DNA of 64,000 bases, from contig NC_060059.1 of assembly GCF_020283565.1 (NCBI RefSeq), positions 16,672,933 through 16,736,932 on the forward strand, in the 5' to 3' direction. The notes under the pieces were generated by a model. It made no database searches. It saw only the letters and a program-made list of their open reading frames with translations, and had not been told where the DNA came from. A program made the translations under genes and the position numbers. The first letter of the stretch is position 1; every line of letters begins with the position of its first letter. Positions 10,501 to 27,400 of the stretch are shown in pieces. This stretch comes from Trifolium pratense (Eukaryota > Streptophyta > Magnoliopsida > Fabales > Fabaceae).

Positions 10501-13027
10501 AATACGAGTTTCGTGTACTAGATAGAGCTTGACCAAGGGAGAAAAGAGATGGTAGGGCACGTCTGTTGGTGGTCGGACGGTTGCAAGGAGTGGCCGAGAA
10601 GGTGGTGGCGGAGGTGGCGCACAGTTTGACTACGTTTTTCGAAGATAATGAGTAGAAAATCTAGTGTAATAAAATCATATTAACTTTGATGAAAATTTAT
10701 TATCTAATGATTACAAAATGTTGCATATGATGTACAATATGGGACCAGGATTTCATGTTGTCAACTATTTACACAGTTCTACACGGTAATAAATTTGGAC
10801 TGTTGATTTGAGACCAGACGGTCTAAATCACTTGTATAATAAAACAATCTCAATTGTGTATTCAAATTGAACGGTTGAGAACAGTAACTACATGTCACAG
10901 CAGGAAATTCAAAACCCAATATATGTAAGGTTTGTGCACAGTAGAACTCGCCATTCGTATTAATTAGTAGGTAATAATTTATCTATATTTGGTGTGTCGC
11001 ATATTCCGCAACTACTTGGCTGTTCCTCTAATAAATTGTACCAAAAAAGATAAGATCCAACACACCATTCTTTTCATGTGATAGCAATGCCTCATTGGTG
11101 AATGGAACAAGAGAGTCAGAGTCATGACTTTTGAAGTTCAACTTGGACAGAACCTGTTTGTAGCCTCTATAATATGTATAGTTTGACCTCGCCCTAGCTT
11201 ATCTATGTTTGGTGGTGTGTCACATATTCCAACTCCTTGGTTGTCCCTCTAATAAATTCTACCAAAAAAGATACTCCACTATCCACTTATTTATATAGTA
11301 GCATAATCCATAATATAACTTGCCATTTTCCAATTCTGTTACAAATTCCATACCTTCCATGTCTCAGCCAAGATGCATCCAACACAAGAGAGAAGCATTT
11401 TGGTTCTACAGGTTTTTGTCTATTGTATATGATAACATGCTAAATTTTGGTCCCTGGACTGAAGATATGAGAGAAGAGGCACTTGAACCTGTTGATTTGT
11501 ATGACCGGAATATGCGAGTTGTTGATGTTGGAGGAGGAACTGGATTCTCTACTCTTGGTATTGTTAAGCATGTTGATGCTAAAAATGTTACCATTATTGA
11601 TCAGTCTCCTCATCAGTTGGCTAAGGCTAAGAAGAAGGAACCATTGAAAGAATGTACGATAATTGAAGGTGATGCAGAAAATCTTCCTTTTCCAACTGAT
11701 TATGCCGATCGATATGTTTCTGCTGGAAGGTATTGTGTGGTCACAATTTTTTCTTCACAATAAGTATGCACCTCTTAGAATTTTTTCTTCAACTCTTACG
11801 AAAGTAGTTCGTAAAGTGAGGACTATCCGTCACTTATAAACCCAATTTAGGTCTTATCTAGTCCTATGTGAGACTCTTAACACATCTATTATTGTTTCCT
11901 GCAATTATGATTTGGGGCTACTTTAATTAGTGTTCATGCATTTGAGCTAAGTTCACTTCTTTGTTTTTTAAGTTAAAGAGTACTATGTGAATTGTCTGCA
12001 TGGATTTTGTTAGAATAGCAACTCGGTTCAAAAGTAAAGGATACGAAAGAAACACAAATAGAGAGCACACAATGTTTGATCATGAAGTTCGGTCGTGTAT
12101 ACCTCTTCAACTTCAGTGCGGCTTTTCTCTTATCAGTGAAGACTTAGGGTTACAGACTACAACTTATATTTAAATATTACAATCCAGTTCGGTCAAATTT
12201 AAAGGATGCTTGTAACATAATTTACGGTGGAGGCCATTTGAGCTTTATAAGTGAAATCTTAATCCTATTATCATTGGACCAAAATATTTGAAAAATTAAC
12301 CTTTGTGAAACATGACTGTGAGCACCTTTAATGGTAACTAATACTTTAATATTTTAGTGGAAAATGCTAACTTGAGCATGTTTTTTAGAAAATAGCTAAT
12401 TTATCTATGGTTTCTACTAATTGTGCTATCTTTTTCCTTATATATCAATGTAACATAAGATTATTATGTTGTTCAGCATTGAGTACTGGCCTGATCCACA
12501 GCGTGGCATTAAAGAAGCATACAGAGTGCTAAAAATAGGAGGCAAAGCATGTCTTATAGGTCCTGTACACCCAACTTTTTGGCTGTCTCAATTCTTTGCA
12601 GACATGTGGATGCTCTTCCCTAAGGAGGAAGAGTATATTGAATGGTTTAAAAACGCTGGTTTCAAAGATGTCAAGCTCAAAAGGATAGGTCCAAAATGGT
12701 ATCGCGGCGTACGGAGGCACGGACTCATCATGGGATGTTCTGTCACTGGTGTCAAGCCTTTATCAGGTGACTCTCCCCTTCAGGTAATATATACACCCTT
12801 CTTAAGTTCTTTTTTAGATATCAAAATTCATCAAACACTAAATTCTTCATTATATGCATTTCTTTATGCAGCTTGGTCCTAAGGTAGAGGATTTAGAGAA
12901 GCCTGTAAATCCATTGGTGTTTCTCTCAAGGCTCATTCTTGGTGCAATTGCAGCCACTTACTATACAATACTACCAATTTACATGTGGATCAAGGACCAA
13001 ATTGTTCCAAAGGGCAGGCCTATTTAA
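7540..13027 (+). CDS. VTE3: MPBQ/MSBQ methyltransferase, chloroplast inner envelope
   Basis: Methylates 2-methyl-6-phytyl- and 2-methyl-6-solanyl-benzoquinol in tocopherol and plastoquinone synthesis at the plastid inner envelope. Exons are 7540-8099, 12477-12783 and 12872-13027; all junctions are GT-AG, phases 2 then 0, giving 340 aa, close to the approximately 338 aa of the Arabidopsis protein as I remember it. Residues 1 to about 55 look like a transit peptide. The conserved block QPRFIQHKKEAFWFYRFLSI starts at 66, the SAM-binding motif VVDVGGGTGF at 117-126, and exon 2 carries SIEYWPDPQRG and FPKEEEYIEWFKNAGF. A hydrophobic C-terminal anchor (about 308-328) precedes a short basic tail. 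Intron 1 is 4.4 kb and contains a solo-LTR candidate, a TRIM and a second, damaged exon 1. Because that copy has no matching 3' splice site, normal splicing can skip it. Confidence 0.93.
8372..9248. mobile_element. Solo LTR candidate, inserted in VTE3 intron 1
   Basis: The 877-bp insert starts TGTTGGAACATGATG and ends TTTTTAACA, the TG...CA pattern of LTRs. It is flanked by AGAGT on the left and AGAGC on the right, a 5-bp duplication with one mismatch. The paralogous intron at about 12050-12075 has the empty site, reading AATAGAGAGCACACAATG, which confirms both boundaries. A TATAAATACC box lies near 8827. No internal retrotransposon domain is present. The copia assignment is a guess from general sequence style. 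Confidence 0.75.
9254..9719. other. VTE3 intron 1, decayed repeats
   Basis: Positions 9254-9330 still match the paralogous intron near 12345-12375 (TATTTTAGTGGAAAATGCTAACTT). A degenerate SINE-like piece may lie on the minus strand at about 9440-9535 (GGGTTAAGTCCCGAC). Nothing else was recognised. Confidence 0.4.
9720..10177 (-). mobile_element. TRIM retrotransposon (minus strand) in VTE3 intron 1
   Basis: Two direct LTR-like repeats (9720-9893 and 9978-10177) share CACTTAATAAATCTCAACA-like and GGTTGGATCAG phrases. Between them, on the minus strand, lies GGTAATATCAGAGC (9978-9965), a degenerate form of the TGGTATCAGAGC primer-binding site for initiator tRNA-Met. The internal part is about 85 bp, far too short to code. 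Flanks GAATA and AAATA may be a mutated 5-bp target duplication. The family resembles the tandem TRIM at 38966-39735. Confidence 0.7.
10183..10982. other. VTE3 intron 1, unassigned
   Basis: The part 10200-10640 is less AT-rich, with frames open for up to 77 codons (10263-10496) but no recognisable domain. It may be transposon debris. The remainder is AT-rich without structure that I can name. Confidence 0.35.
10983..11280 (+). repeat. Two more copies of the VTE3 upstream block
   Basis: Copies start at about 10983 and 11203. Each contains a GTGTGTC(A/G)CATATTCC phrase, CTAATAAATT and a TACCAAAAAAGATA phrase; the first also has CCTCATTGGTGAATGGAACA. Together with 7180-7330 this makes three copies of the block, implying at least two rounds of duplication. 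Confidence 0.75.
11359..11729 (+). pseudogene. Duplicated VTE3 exon 1 lacking the transit peptide
   Basis: The segment matches VTE3 residues 65-186 with 13 amino-acid differences in 122 and keeps the same splice donor (AAG/GTATTG). The leader and residues 1-64 are gone: relative to the first copy, 287 bp between two TCTCA pentamers (7445-7449 and 7732-7736) are deleted, leaving one TCTCA at 11362-11366. The upstream CCATG thereby supplies an ATG directly in frame. If transcribed and joined to exons 2 and 3 it would give 277 aa without a plastid transit peptide. The substitutions hit the normally constant DHIINPGHW stretch, which reads DNMLNFGPW here, suggesting relaxed constraint. Most likely an exon relic; an alternative first exon is possible. 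Confidence 0.85.
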
Positions 13028-14155
13028 TCTAAGATGGGAGAATCAAGTAAAGTTGGGGCAGGAAATGGTGTTAGTTTTGATGATTGGTGTTCAAAAGCCT
13101 TTAACTTCCAAATTAATGGCCGAGAATGTTGCCTTCCATAATGTTAATTTGTTGAAATGTTCTGGCATAGTCAATTGCATTGCCCCTTCAACTTTACCAT
13201 AATTCTAGAATTGTTTTTGTGGAGGAGATTAGGGGGGGATGTTCCTCCAGCAGATAAGCCAAGTTTATGTTTATGTGATAGATATAGAGAACGTGCTGGC
13301 TGTTTTGTGATTTCTTATTTCTTGTCTGCAAGATTCAGCTTAGTATTGTATGTGCTTCTGTAATGTTTTGTTTGACGGTGGACAAGAAAGAATAACAATG
13401 AGTCTATGTTCGACCATATCCAAAAGAATAATGCTAGCAACACACTCTTTAACAAACACACTCCAACACACTCTCTTTTATTGGTTGAAATTCACATGGG
13501 TCCCATAAAAAAATGTGGACCCATATAACTTTTATGGGACCCATATAAATTTTAACCAATAAAAGAGAGTGTGTTAGAGTGTGTTTGTTATTGGAGTGTG
13601 TTGCTAGCACTCCTCTATCCAAAATGCTTGTTTTAGCTGATATAAAATGCTTGTTTTGCTGATATACATGTGACCATGTTCGTTTTTCAATCATCATTAG
13701 TGAGATTTAATTCTACATCACATAAAAATTCTACATAACTATGATGATCGATCCCAGACAAAAAGATGTTCACTATTAACTCTTTTGTCGGATATAAACT
13801 GCTTATTTTCACATTTTTAAATAAATTAAATAAATACTATTTCAAGCAGATTACTATAAAGCCAACAAGACAGGAAAACACAGCCAGAAAAATGGGCTGC
13901 ATTGATGAGAGGAAGCAGAAACAACTAAATGGAAATGACCAAGATTCATGAAGTGCAGAGACTTCTTTCTATAGCAATTTGGGAAAATGTGTGTGACTTA
14001 ATAGATTACTGAATAACCTTTTTCTGCACAGCAATTCACACACACTAGTTTGGCATGATTCTTTGAAATATAAATGATACATAAATTTTTGTCACTTATA
14101 ACAACAATACAATTCATTAAAATAAATGTCATCCTTAGTTTCCAGCAATACCACG
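13028..14155. other. VTE3 3' region and gap to the ARF-like gene
   Basis: The first 350 bp after the stop codon are probably VTE3 3' UTR. The MITE at 13432-13609 follows. The two genes converge, so 13900-14155 should be the 3' UTR of the minus-strand gene. Confidence 0.5.
13432..13609. mobile_element. Palindromic MITE downstream of VTE3
   Basis: The 178-bp element starts TGCTAGCAACACACTC and ends with the reverse complement. The arms stay complementary for about 70 bp (AACACACTCTCTTTTATTGG pairs with its inverse near 13556). The centre repeats the phrase TGGGACCCATATAA. No clear target duplication was found. Confidence 0.75.
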
Positions 14156-18501
<4,346 letters not shown>

Positions 18502-18830
18502 CTATATACTTCCCAAATATATTAATCACACCTGAAGTGAAAAATCAGAAAAACAACCAAACAAATCAATCAGAAAAGTATCCAATTTGAATATAGAAAA
18601 AGCATATATTAATGTTGCGTTGGGTCGATTTAAAGTTTGTGGATCGATGAAAAAAGAAAAGGATCGAACCTGGAAGGCGGTGTTGTTATGTGTTGCGATT
18701 GCGGAGAGAATCGGATCGGAGATGATTTTGGTGTGTGAATTGGAATGAACAGCGAATTTGATGATTTGGTAACGAAATATTCAATTTTGATCGACGGAAG
18801 AAAGGAACTATCTAGCACGTCATATGGCAT

Positions 18831-19496
18831 ATCATCATCATATTATCATAGGAATTAGGAACCACCCCCCAATTTAATTTCTTTATTATCTTTATTCTCC
18901 TTACTTTCTCTTCTCTTATTTATATTTTTTTTTTTGGTTACATTCTCTTCTCTTATTTATATAAAACAATATATAAGTTTCAAAAAAAGTTTTGGTGTAA
19001 CACAACAATATTAACAAATTTTTGATATGTTTTAACCGTAACAATATTTTGATATGTTTAACCGTAACACAAATTTTTTATTAACAAACTCATCATAAGT
19101 ACATCTTTCTTTTTTTATAACAGCAAAAAAAAATTATTAACAAACTCATAATAACATAAGTTTTTTTTTTACATAAGTTAGACACTGACAAGCGTGTGAC
19201 ACGGAACGCATCTGACCCGCTAGTTTTAAATTTTTTATATATATAGTCTTAATAAATTTATTTCTACTTACTAAATAAACAAATAAATATGTAATAAAAT
19301 TTTATTTTGATTTAATTAATTATAGTATTATAAAAATAAAATAAAAACTATATATAAAAAAAATTATTTTTATTGATTCGTGATGTTTTAATAATTTACA
19401 TCACAATTGCTTTTAAAAATAGGTACTATTATAAAAACTCTAACTTTGTTGCATAATTATTAAGAATTTATTTTGTTTGATTTATTTAAAGCTTTT
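18831..19496. other. AT-rich gap upstream of the ARF-like gene
   Basis: No gene was recognised. The proximal 100-200 bp should include the promoter of the minus-strand GTPase gene, but no convincing TATA box could be picked. Confidence 0.4.
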
Positions 19497-20012
19497 TGTG
19501 GAATATGAGTGAGGAATCCAGGAAAATTAACTTGATTAAGTGGACAAAATTTGTTTTGTCAAAGAGAATGGAGGTTTAGGGGTGTGTCAGGTGGGAAAGT
19601 TTAATTTATCGTTACTAGGTAAATTGTGTTGGAGGCTTTTTTTGCATAAATCTGAGGATCTTTGATTTAAGGTGCTGGCGGCAAAATATGGCATAAAGGA
19701 TGGTCACGTGGATAATGAGGATAATAGACTGTCTAATTGGTGGAAAGTTATTTATAGTATTAGGTGTCTGGATAGTATAGTGGAGGGGAGGTGGTTTGGA
19801 GATAACAGTTTTAGGAGGGCAGGGGATGGGGAGAGGACTTTAGTCTGGAATGATAATTGGATGAATGAGATTCACCTTAAGTCTCAATTTAATAGATTAT
19901 TTGAGTTGGGTCTTGACAGGGATAATACGATGGCAGACATGTTTAGATTAGGTGAGGCTATGGTGGAAATGGTTGGAGGTGACCTTCGCCTCGGAGGAAG
20001 AGTTGTGGTTTG
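19497..20012 (+). pseudogene. LINE (non-LTR) reverse transcriptase remnant
   Basis: An open frame at 19672-20012 reads like the region after the reverse transcriptase core of plant LINEs: LAAKYG, SNWWKVIYSI, GRWFGDNSFRRAGDGERTLV, WNDNWM. Upstream, 19497-19671 continues in broken frames with a CWRLFLHKS-like phrase. There is no start, endonuclease or zinc-finger end, so it is a fragment. Confidence 0.7.
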
Positions 20013-20814
20013 ATAAATTTAAAGGTAGCTCAATTTGAAAACAAATGGGAAAAAGTTAAAATTATTATAAAAACAAAAACTTGAATGATAAATTTGTAAA
20101 TAAACCATCAATTTAATTTTTAAATTATAACTAACTCTTCTTTTTTTATAATAATAGTAAGCACCTCTTCATTGTTGATGTCAAGTGGAATATTTCAAAT
20201 TTTAAGAGGACATGCTTTTATAGATCCACTTTTACGATTGTGAATTCTCCCTCAAAAGATGCTTACTCATTTCACTGTCCTATTGTTCAAAATGTTGGTT
20301 GGGCTAGTCTCATTCGGAATTCAAATATCTCACCTTCCAAAATTTTCACATCCAAATATCTGGTGCCAAATCGTCGCACGTTTCTTTATTTCTTCGATAT
20401 GACTTTGTTTTCTTTCTCAGTTGAAAAGAGATGTCTTGAGCAATCGAAGAAGTACTTGGATAAACAGATTTGATCTTGACCGACTCAATTAAGGTATTAG
20501 TGGTATAAAAGATTATCATTGAATACATTTAACATAAATTATAATAGAGTAATAATCGCAAACATTCCAAATAAAATTATGACTCCAACAATATTTTTTA
20601 ACATCTATGAAAAAGAAATGGTAAACTCCAAGAGTGTCATCGTCATCAAAAAGACAAATTTAAACTCCGTTACTCTAAGAAAAAGATAAATATAAATAGG
20701 GTCATGCTAACATGTGTCATAATAAAGTCTTCTCTACGTGTTCTCGAATAGTAGTTTGTACTAATATCATGCTAAAAAATGTTTAATTCCAATATTGATT
20801 TTCCTATTTTTATT
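20013..20814. other. Intergenic DNA, nothing recognised
   Basis: AT-rich sequence with short open frames (for example 20240-20473) that show no known domain. Confidence 0.4.
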
Positions 20815-21060
20815 ATTTTACGGATTTGACGCCCCTATTTTAAAATATGACAGTTTTGGCTCATTTATCATAATTTTTAACCGTAAAGTAGTGATGTGAT
20901 ATATTTTAAACGACGATACATATGATCTGATGACTAGAAAATATTAACATTGATGAAATTATAAGAAACGTTTATATAAAGTTAACTTAAAACATATTGT
21001 ATCAAAGCATTTTATACAAAATATGGGTTAGAAAGACTAAAATTGTCAAATTTTAAAATA
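20815..21060. mobile_element. Truncated copy of the 46402-46733 MITE
   Basis: It shares GATGTGATATATTTTAAACG-like and AACATATTGTATCAAAGCAT-like phrases and the inner terminal-repeat phrase CTATTTTAAAAT with the MITE at 46402-46733, but lacks the outermost ends. It lies about 400 bp upstream of the pyruvate kinase start codon. Confidence 0.6.
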
Positions 21061-21470
21061 AGAGATTATTTCTACAAAATTATGAAAATAAAAGGATTGA
21101 AAACTAAATTAAGGAAGAAAAAAAAAAGTGTTGTCTATTTTTTTTTTCACCATCAATTTAATCTGGTGGTTCCAGTTTCCTCCCGATCGCAGTTGGGAAC
21201 TATACTACTCCCTATCAAATTCACCGTCAATCATCGTTGAATCAACTAAGAATCGATCACCGTTGTCTACTTTTCACAAGTTGCAGTCGCAACACACCTC
21301 GTGATTTCCGCAGTCATTGTGACAAGGACGATAAACAGTAATAACGTCAAAACCGCACCTCCCATCCCAACTTCATTTTCTTTTCTGTTACCCTCGTTAT
21401 CTCCGCCCCCCAACAACATTACACAAATTCAAACAAAACACAAACCTCACTCACTTCATTCACCACCACC

Positions 21471-24400
21471 ATGTCTGTCTCTCGCCTCCATCTCCAACTC
21501 TTCACTCCACCGTCAACAACCTTCCACCACCACACCCCCTCCCACCTCTCACCCCCCACCATCTCCTTCCCCTCTATCCGTTTCCCCCTCATTCGCGCCT
21601 CCTCCACTTCCCAATTCACAACAATCCCCGACAACAATGGAGTACCACCTTCACCCTCAGCTTCACCCTCAGATCTCGGCTCAATTGAAGTTGATGCAGT
21701 AACCGAAACAGAGCTTAAAGAAAACGGTTTCCGTAGCACAAGAAGAACGAAACTTGTCTGCACTGTTGGACCTGCAACATGTGGTTTTGAACAGCTTGAA
21801 GCTCTTGCTGTTGGTGGAATGAATGTTGCTAGAATTAATATGTGTCATGGTACTAGAGAATGGCATAAAACTGTTATTGATCGTGTTAGAAGACTTAATC
21901 ATCAAAAGGGTTTTGCTGTTGCTATTATGATGGATACTGAAGGGAGTGAGATTCATATGGGTGATCTTGCTGGTGCTTCTTCTGCTAAAGCTGAAGTATT
22001 TTTCATTTCTTATTCAATCTCATTAGTACTCTTGTTTTTTAAAATTTTGAATCTTATTTTGATGAGTTTTATTTTCTGTTCTTATTCAGGATGGTGAGAT
22101 CTGGACTTTTAGTGTTAGGGCATTTGATTCTAGTCTTCCACCTCCGGAACGGACCATCAATGTCAATTATGAGGGTTTTGCTGAAGGTTAATTTCAATTT
22201 CATTACTGCATAATTATTACATACTACTCCGGCCACAATTACAAGCAAAAGTTCACTTTTCAGGTTCATTGAAAAACTGACATGTCTGGTCTATAATCAG
22301 ATCCATTAGTTATTCAATTAACCTGTTTCAAAATGAGAGTTGGTCTAAGGTTTTTACACACAGATTAAGAAATGGAATGATCTAAGAATGACAGTTTTAC
22401 TAAACTAATCTTATTTACCATTGGTGTAATGTTTTGGAAGTAGTATACACTCAATCGATTAGACGATACAATTGGAAGTAAAATACAGTAATAATCTACA
22501 TTGGGAAGTGTAAATGACATTCATTTTGAAACAATTTTTTGCTATAGAACACTCATTTTGAAACGGAACGAGTATTTGAACATCAATTTGGGACAACAAA
22601 ATTTGACAATTTTTTGAATGGTTAATTTAAGTCTAACACATTTAACTTTGTGCTTAATAAAGTTAAGTAGATGACTAATAAGCTGCAGACATCTGGTATA
22701 TATATTAACCAAATTTAACACTTTATTAACAATTTAAAAAGTCGTTGAAGTGCTGTAAAAAAAAAATTGTTGAAGTTTGTTGTCCCAAATTGATGTTCAA
22801 ATAATATTTTTGGTTCATTATGCTGAATCATTTTGTTTCTGATTTTAATTCTGAACTATTGTTTTGTTTATTGGTTTATTATAATGTGTCAGATGTGAAG
22901 GTTGGGGATGAGCTTTTGGTTGACGGGGGAATGGTTAGGTTTGAGGTCATTGAAAAGATAGGTCCAGATGTGAAGTGTCTTTGCACTGATCCTGGTTTGT
23001 TGCTTCCAAGAGCAAATCTCACTTTCTGGAGAAATGGTAGTTTAGTTCGAGAAAGGAATGCCATGCTCCCTACAATTTCTTCAAAGGTTTGCAACTCCTT
23101 TCCCTCTTGTTTATAAGTATTTTGTTTGAATAAGGTTAACTTTTCTGGTGGGAAATTAGACTGTTGGTGGAATTAGAATATGATCTGTTTTGGACTTTTG
23201 GCATGAACATTGCCTTGAGCTGAGACTTTTGCCATGAATTTTGTTTGAGATGTGTGAACTTTGTCCATTGTTTTTCATCAATAAGTTTTGGTGTGTTACT
23301 CAACTTTATGCTCTTGTTCACACTTCATTCCCCAACGTTCATTACTTGAGAACAATGTTGGTCTGCTTGTTGCTCCACATTTTCTTTTGTTTGATATTCA
23401 CATTCTGCATTTTATAAACCGAGCTTGAATCTTATTTGTGACTTGACATCCCCATCACTGTATATGATCTATAGTCAAAAAAGCTATCCATCTTAATTTA
23501 TTTTTTTCATCTTATTTTCCATATCCAGGATTGGTTAGACATTGATTTTGGTATTGCTGAGGGTGTTGATTTTATTGCTATTTCATTTGTCAAATCTGCT
23601 GAAGTTATTACTCATCTTAAAAGCTATATTGCTGCACGATCTCGTGATAGGTATGTACTGAGAGCTCTTTTTATTATTTAAAAGTATCATCATCATTCTT
23701 AACATCATTTTTCTCTCTCACCCAAATCTGTCCATTCCCAGCCTCTTCCAATATTTAGAAGCGACTTGATCCTTTTATGTAAACCTTCATGTTGAGTTAA
23801 GCCTTTTTGTCTTGATTAACAAAAGAATTTCAGTGAGGTATTAAAGATAAGTGACTCATTTGAAGTGGGAAAACACACTGAAAACCATGAGAAGGACACT
23901 GAAGGATGCGATGTAGTCAAACACAAGATCCTACATAGGATTGGGAGGGGCGTGAAAGATTGTAATTCGAAGATCGTAACACAACTCTTAAGATCCTACC
24001 AAATGTCAAAATTGTACTTATTACACACACACAAGCATAAAAATTATCATTCATGAATAAAATAACTTCTAATAAATCACAACATCAAACTTAGTTGATT
24101 AAAAATTCAAAACCATCATTCCATAGGTCAATTAATGTAAAATAAAAGTTCATAACAACCAAGTACTAAAGCTCATAAAGTAACTCAAAAGACATAACTA
24201 GAACATTCTGAGACCTGATTGAAGCCATTACACTACAGATACTTCAGACTTGTGAAAGAAGAAATAGAGTCATAGGTGCAGGGGAAGGCAGGGAACAAAA
24301 TGAAAACAGGGGACAGCATGGAAGAGCGAACACTGTCGCAGGGAGGAGGAGAGAACAGTTCTGGAGGATGAGATAACATAGTCAGGGGTTTTCTCTGTTC

Positions 24401-27400
24401 GTCATTTTCAATTTAGCCCAAGTTGAAGGGTTTTGTCGCGTTTTAAAAAACTGAGTTTTTCACAAAATCAGACCAGTTTCAGCAAGCTCTGTTGCAAAGT
24501 GGGTGGCCCAACATGAATCAATCCTACCTTGAACTCGCAATCTTGACCACGATGGCGACCTCTAGCGATCTTGCCTGTATCGCCACACATTACCATGATC
24601 ATGGACCGTAGGACCGTATGATCCTACATGCCAGATCGCGATCTTCATTACTACCTTGAAAGGATGGGTAAAAAATAACCCTAACCCAAATGAAATCTAG
24701 ATCGAAACAAGTATCCTCAAAACTTATAGCATTCCTCTCCGAAATCTATTAAGGAAGGGGAGAAAAGTACAAAGGAAGAGGATAAAACACCCTCTTGGGA
24801 AAACCCCCTTCTGAAAACAGCATGTGCATTACACCGAGGAATGGCTAAAACAATAAGCCTACCCTATCCTAAATGAAGTACAGATCTAAACAAGTATCCT
24901 TAAAAATTCTAGCATTCCTCTAAGGGTCTCTGGTTGTAAACATCAATAAATTGGAAAGGAAGAATGAGGACACATGATTTTTAGGACAAACCCAATATTC
25001 TCCTAAAATCTTGAGAAGCTTATTCCAAAGAAAACGGAGCAGGAAAGTGCCAAAAAGGATGAACGCCGGTTTCCAATCTAGAACTGCATTTAACACGTTG
25101 GAGGTCAAAGCACCTACAGCTCTGCATTTCTGTAATATGTGAAAAGTGCTAATCCTGTTAAGTTTAGCAGTCCATAGGATTTTATGTACTCTTATCAGTT
25201 TTGGATTTATATTATAGTTACCAACCCTGTATAAAATATATAAACACTTTAAAGTTAAAAATATGCTCATAATTAAACATAAATTCATAATTAGAATCAT
25301 AATCTATGAAGCCTAGATACTCAAAAATTGCTAAAGTATCAATGTCACCCTTACACAATAGTGATACACACATGTTACCCCTAGATACACATCCAATCAG
25401 TATCCTCCATATTCTCCAAAAACTTTTAAAGCTTTTTGTACAGCCTTGTCCTCAGTCATGCTGTGAGAGGAGGAATCAGAGTACTTTCTCTATTCATAAT
25501 TTCAGGATATAAAACAAAAAAGAGGGACATGGTTGTGGGTTATTTAAGGAGACATACATATCCATATGATGATGGTGATGAGGTGATGACTTCTTGAATT
25601 GGCTGAGTTGTCTCTTGGTGAACTTAATTCAGAAACTGCGCTTTTTTTTTTTTTTAAGACGAGAACGGGGAGTTGAATATGAAACAATTAGTGTTCGACA
25701 ATACTCCCTCCGGTCTCATATATAAGAAAAAATTGACTTTTTCAGTGAACCTAAAATGTTGATTTTTGCTTATATATGAGACCGGAGGGAGTAAATTGCT
25801 AGCCATTGAATAGAGTAAACAATACTTCTTTTACATAGGGCTGATCATGGTTTTGGCAACATCTTGACATTGGTTATGGGGGGAAAACATTTTGCAGTAT
25901 ATATTTACTAGGATAAGATATTTTTGACACGGTTAAGAGAAAGATGACCCTATGTCATGTGTTTGGTGCACACATGATAAGAAAGAGGATAACATTATTT
26001 TATCATATCATATGTTTGGTGCACACTTGATATTGACATGATAAAATACCTATTATATTTAAATGAAAAATTTATTCTTGTGAAGAAAATGTACATTTTT
26101 TTATAAAACAAATAATTTTATTTTTTTATTTTTTTTATTAAAATAATTTATATTTTTAATTAACATTAGGAAAAATAAATAAGTAATGAAAAAATTATTT
26201 TATACACATTTTTTATAAAATAAAATAATTTGGTATTTTAATTGGTATCAAAAAATGGGTTGAATAAGTTTTTTGTACTTAAAAAAATAGTGAATTTTGA
26301 TTTTGAATTCCTAAAAATAAAAATGTGATGTTTTTGTCTGCCCAAATTTTTCTATTTCATTTCGTAAAAAGAATTATGTTTCACTTTTTATCCTTAATGA
26401 ACATAATAATTTTGACATTGATATATTTTGAAAATAATAATATAATCATACAAAGATTAGTAAAAAAAATAAAATAATATAAACATACAAAGATTAGTAA
26501 AAAAAAATAGTATGTGGGTGAGCAATCAAGTAACACGTGTGGGCTACTGGAAAAAGTAACACGTGTGGGTATGCATAAGTAAAATATGGTGAACAAAATA
26601 ATAAAAAATTAAGCAAAATGCATTCACCATGACTCGAAGAGAGGACCGGTGTTAGACTATCCTATCATGTTGCTAACCTAGCTTAAAATCAGGATAATAA
26701 TTACAAAGGCTCGATAGGATAGGATAAGTAATAGGTTTGTCTTATCCTTTCCAATCGGTGCACCAAACAAAGGATTTGAATAGGATAGGATAATTTTATC
26801 ATATCCTGTCTCTCTATCCTGTGCACCAAACGAGCCCTATATGTTTTCATTATGATCACAAGTATCTTTTTGTAAGTTGTGATCATTGTCAACTTATATA
26901 GCTATAATTATATATTTATAAAAGATATTAACATCTCTTTACAAATATCCTGCACTATGCAAAACATGTATATTTTCTGTTTCACCTTATCTGTGTTGTA
27001 TCGTACCTTGCGAATCAAGTATCTGGGCTTTCATGAATCATAATTAATAATCAAAAGTCAAGGATTTTAAGTTTTGAAACAAGAAGTCTAAACAGAATTA
27101 AAACTGAGAAGTTAAGATAGTCTAGGAGAACGAAATTAAAAGGGAAACAAAACAATGCTAGAATAACATATGTTAGGCAACCGGAAGTAGAAGGAAGAAC
27201 AAAGCAGTAGATGAGTACAGAACAGACAGCATGAAGAACAGATCATAGTTGCAGGGCTATGCTGTAAAAGTCTGATTCTTGGCTAGAAATGATACCGATG
27301 ATGACTGGTTGAAGATTTTCATGCCAAGAGAAGGGAAGAGACGCGTATTTCAGTAGTGGATAACTGAGCAAGGGTTTAAATTTCAAATCCTTTTTTTATG

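Noticed and set aside
11359..13027. A complete second VTE3 gene
   Set aside because: Only exon 1 is duplicated; exons 2 and 3 occur once and are needed by the upstream copy.
7540..13027. VTE3 as a pseudogene because of the broken-up exon order
   Set aside because: Exons 7540-8099, 12477-12783 and 12872-13027 join in phase to a 340-aa protein with all motifs; the second exon 1 lacks an acceptor and can be skipped.
21301..21763. Frames overlapping pyruvate kinase exon 1 on both strands
   Set aside because: They are shadows of the transit-peptide exon, which is fixed by in-phase splicing and family similarity.
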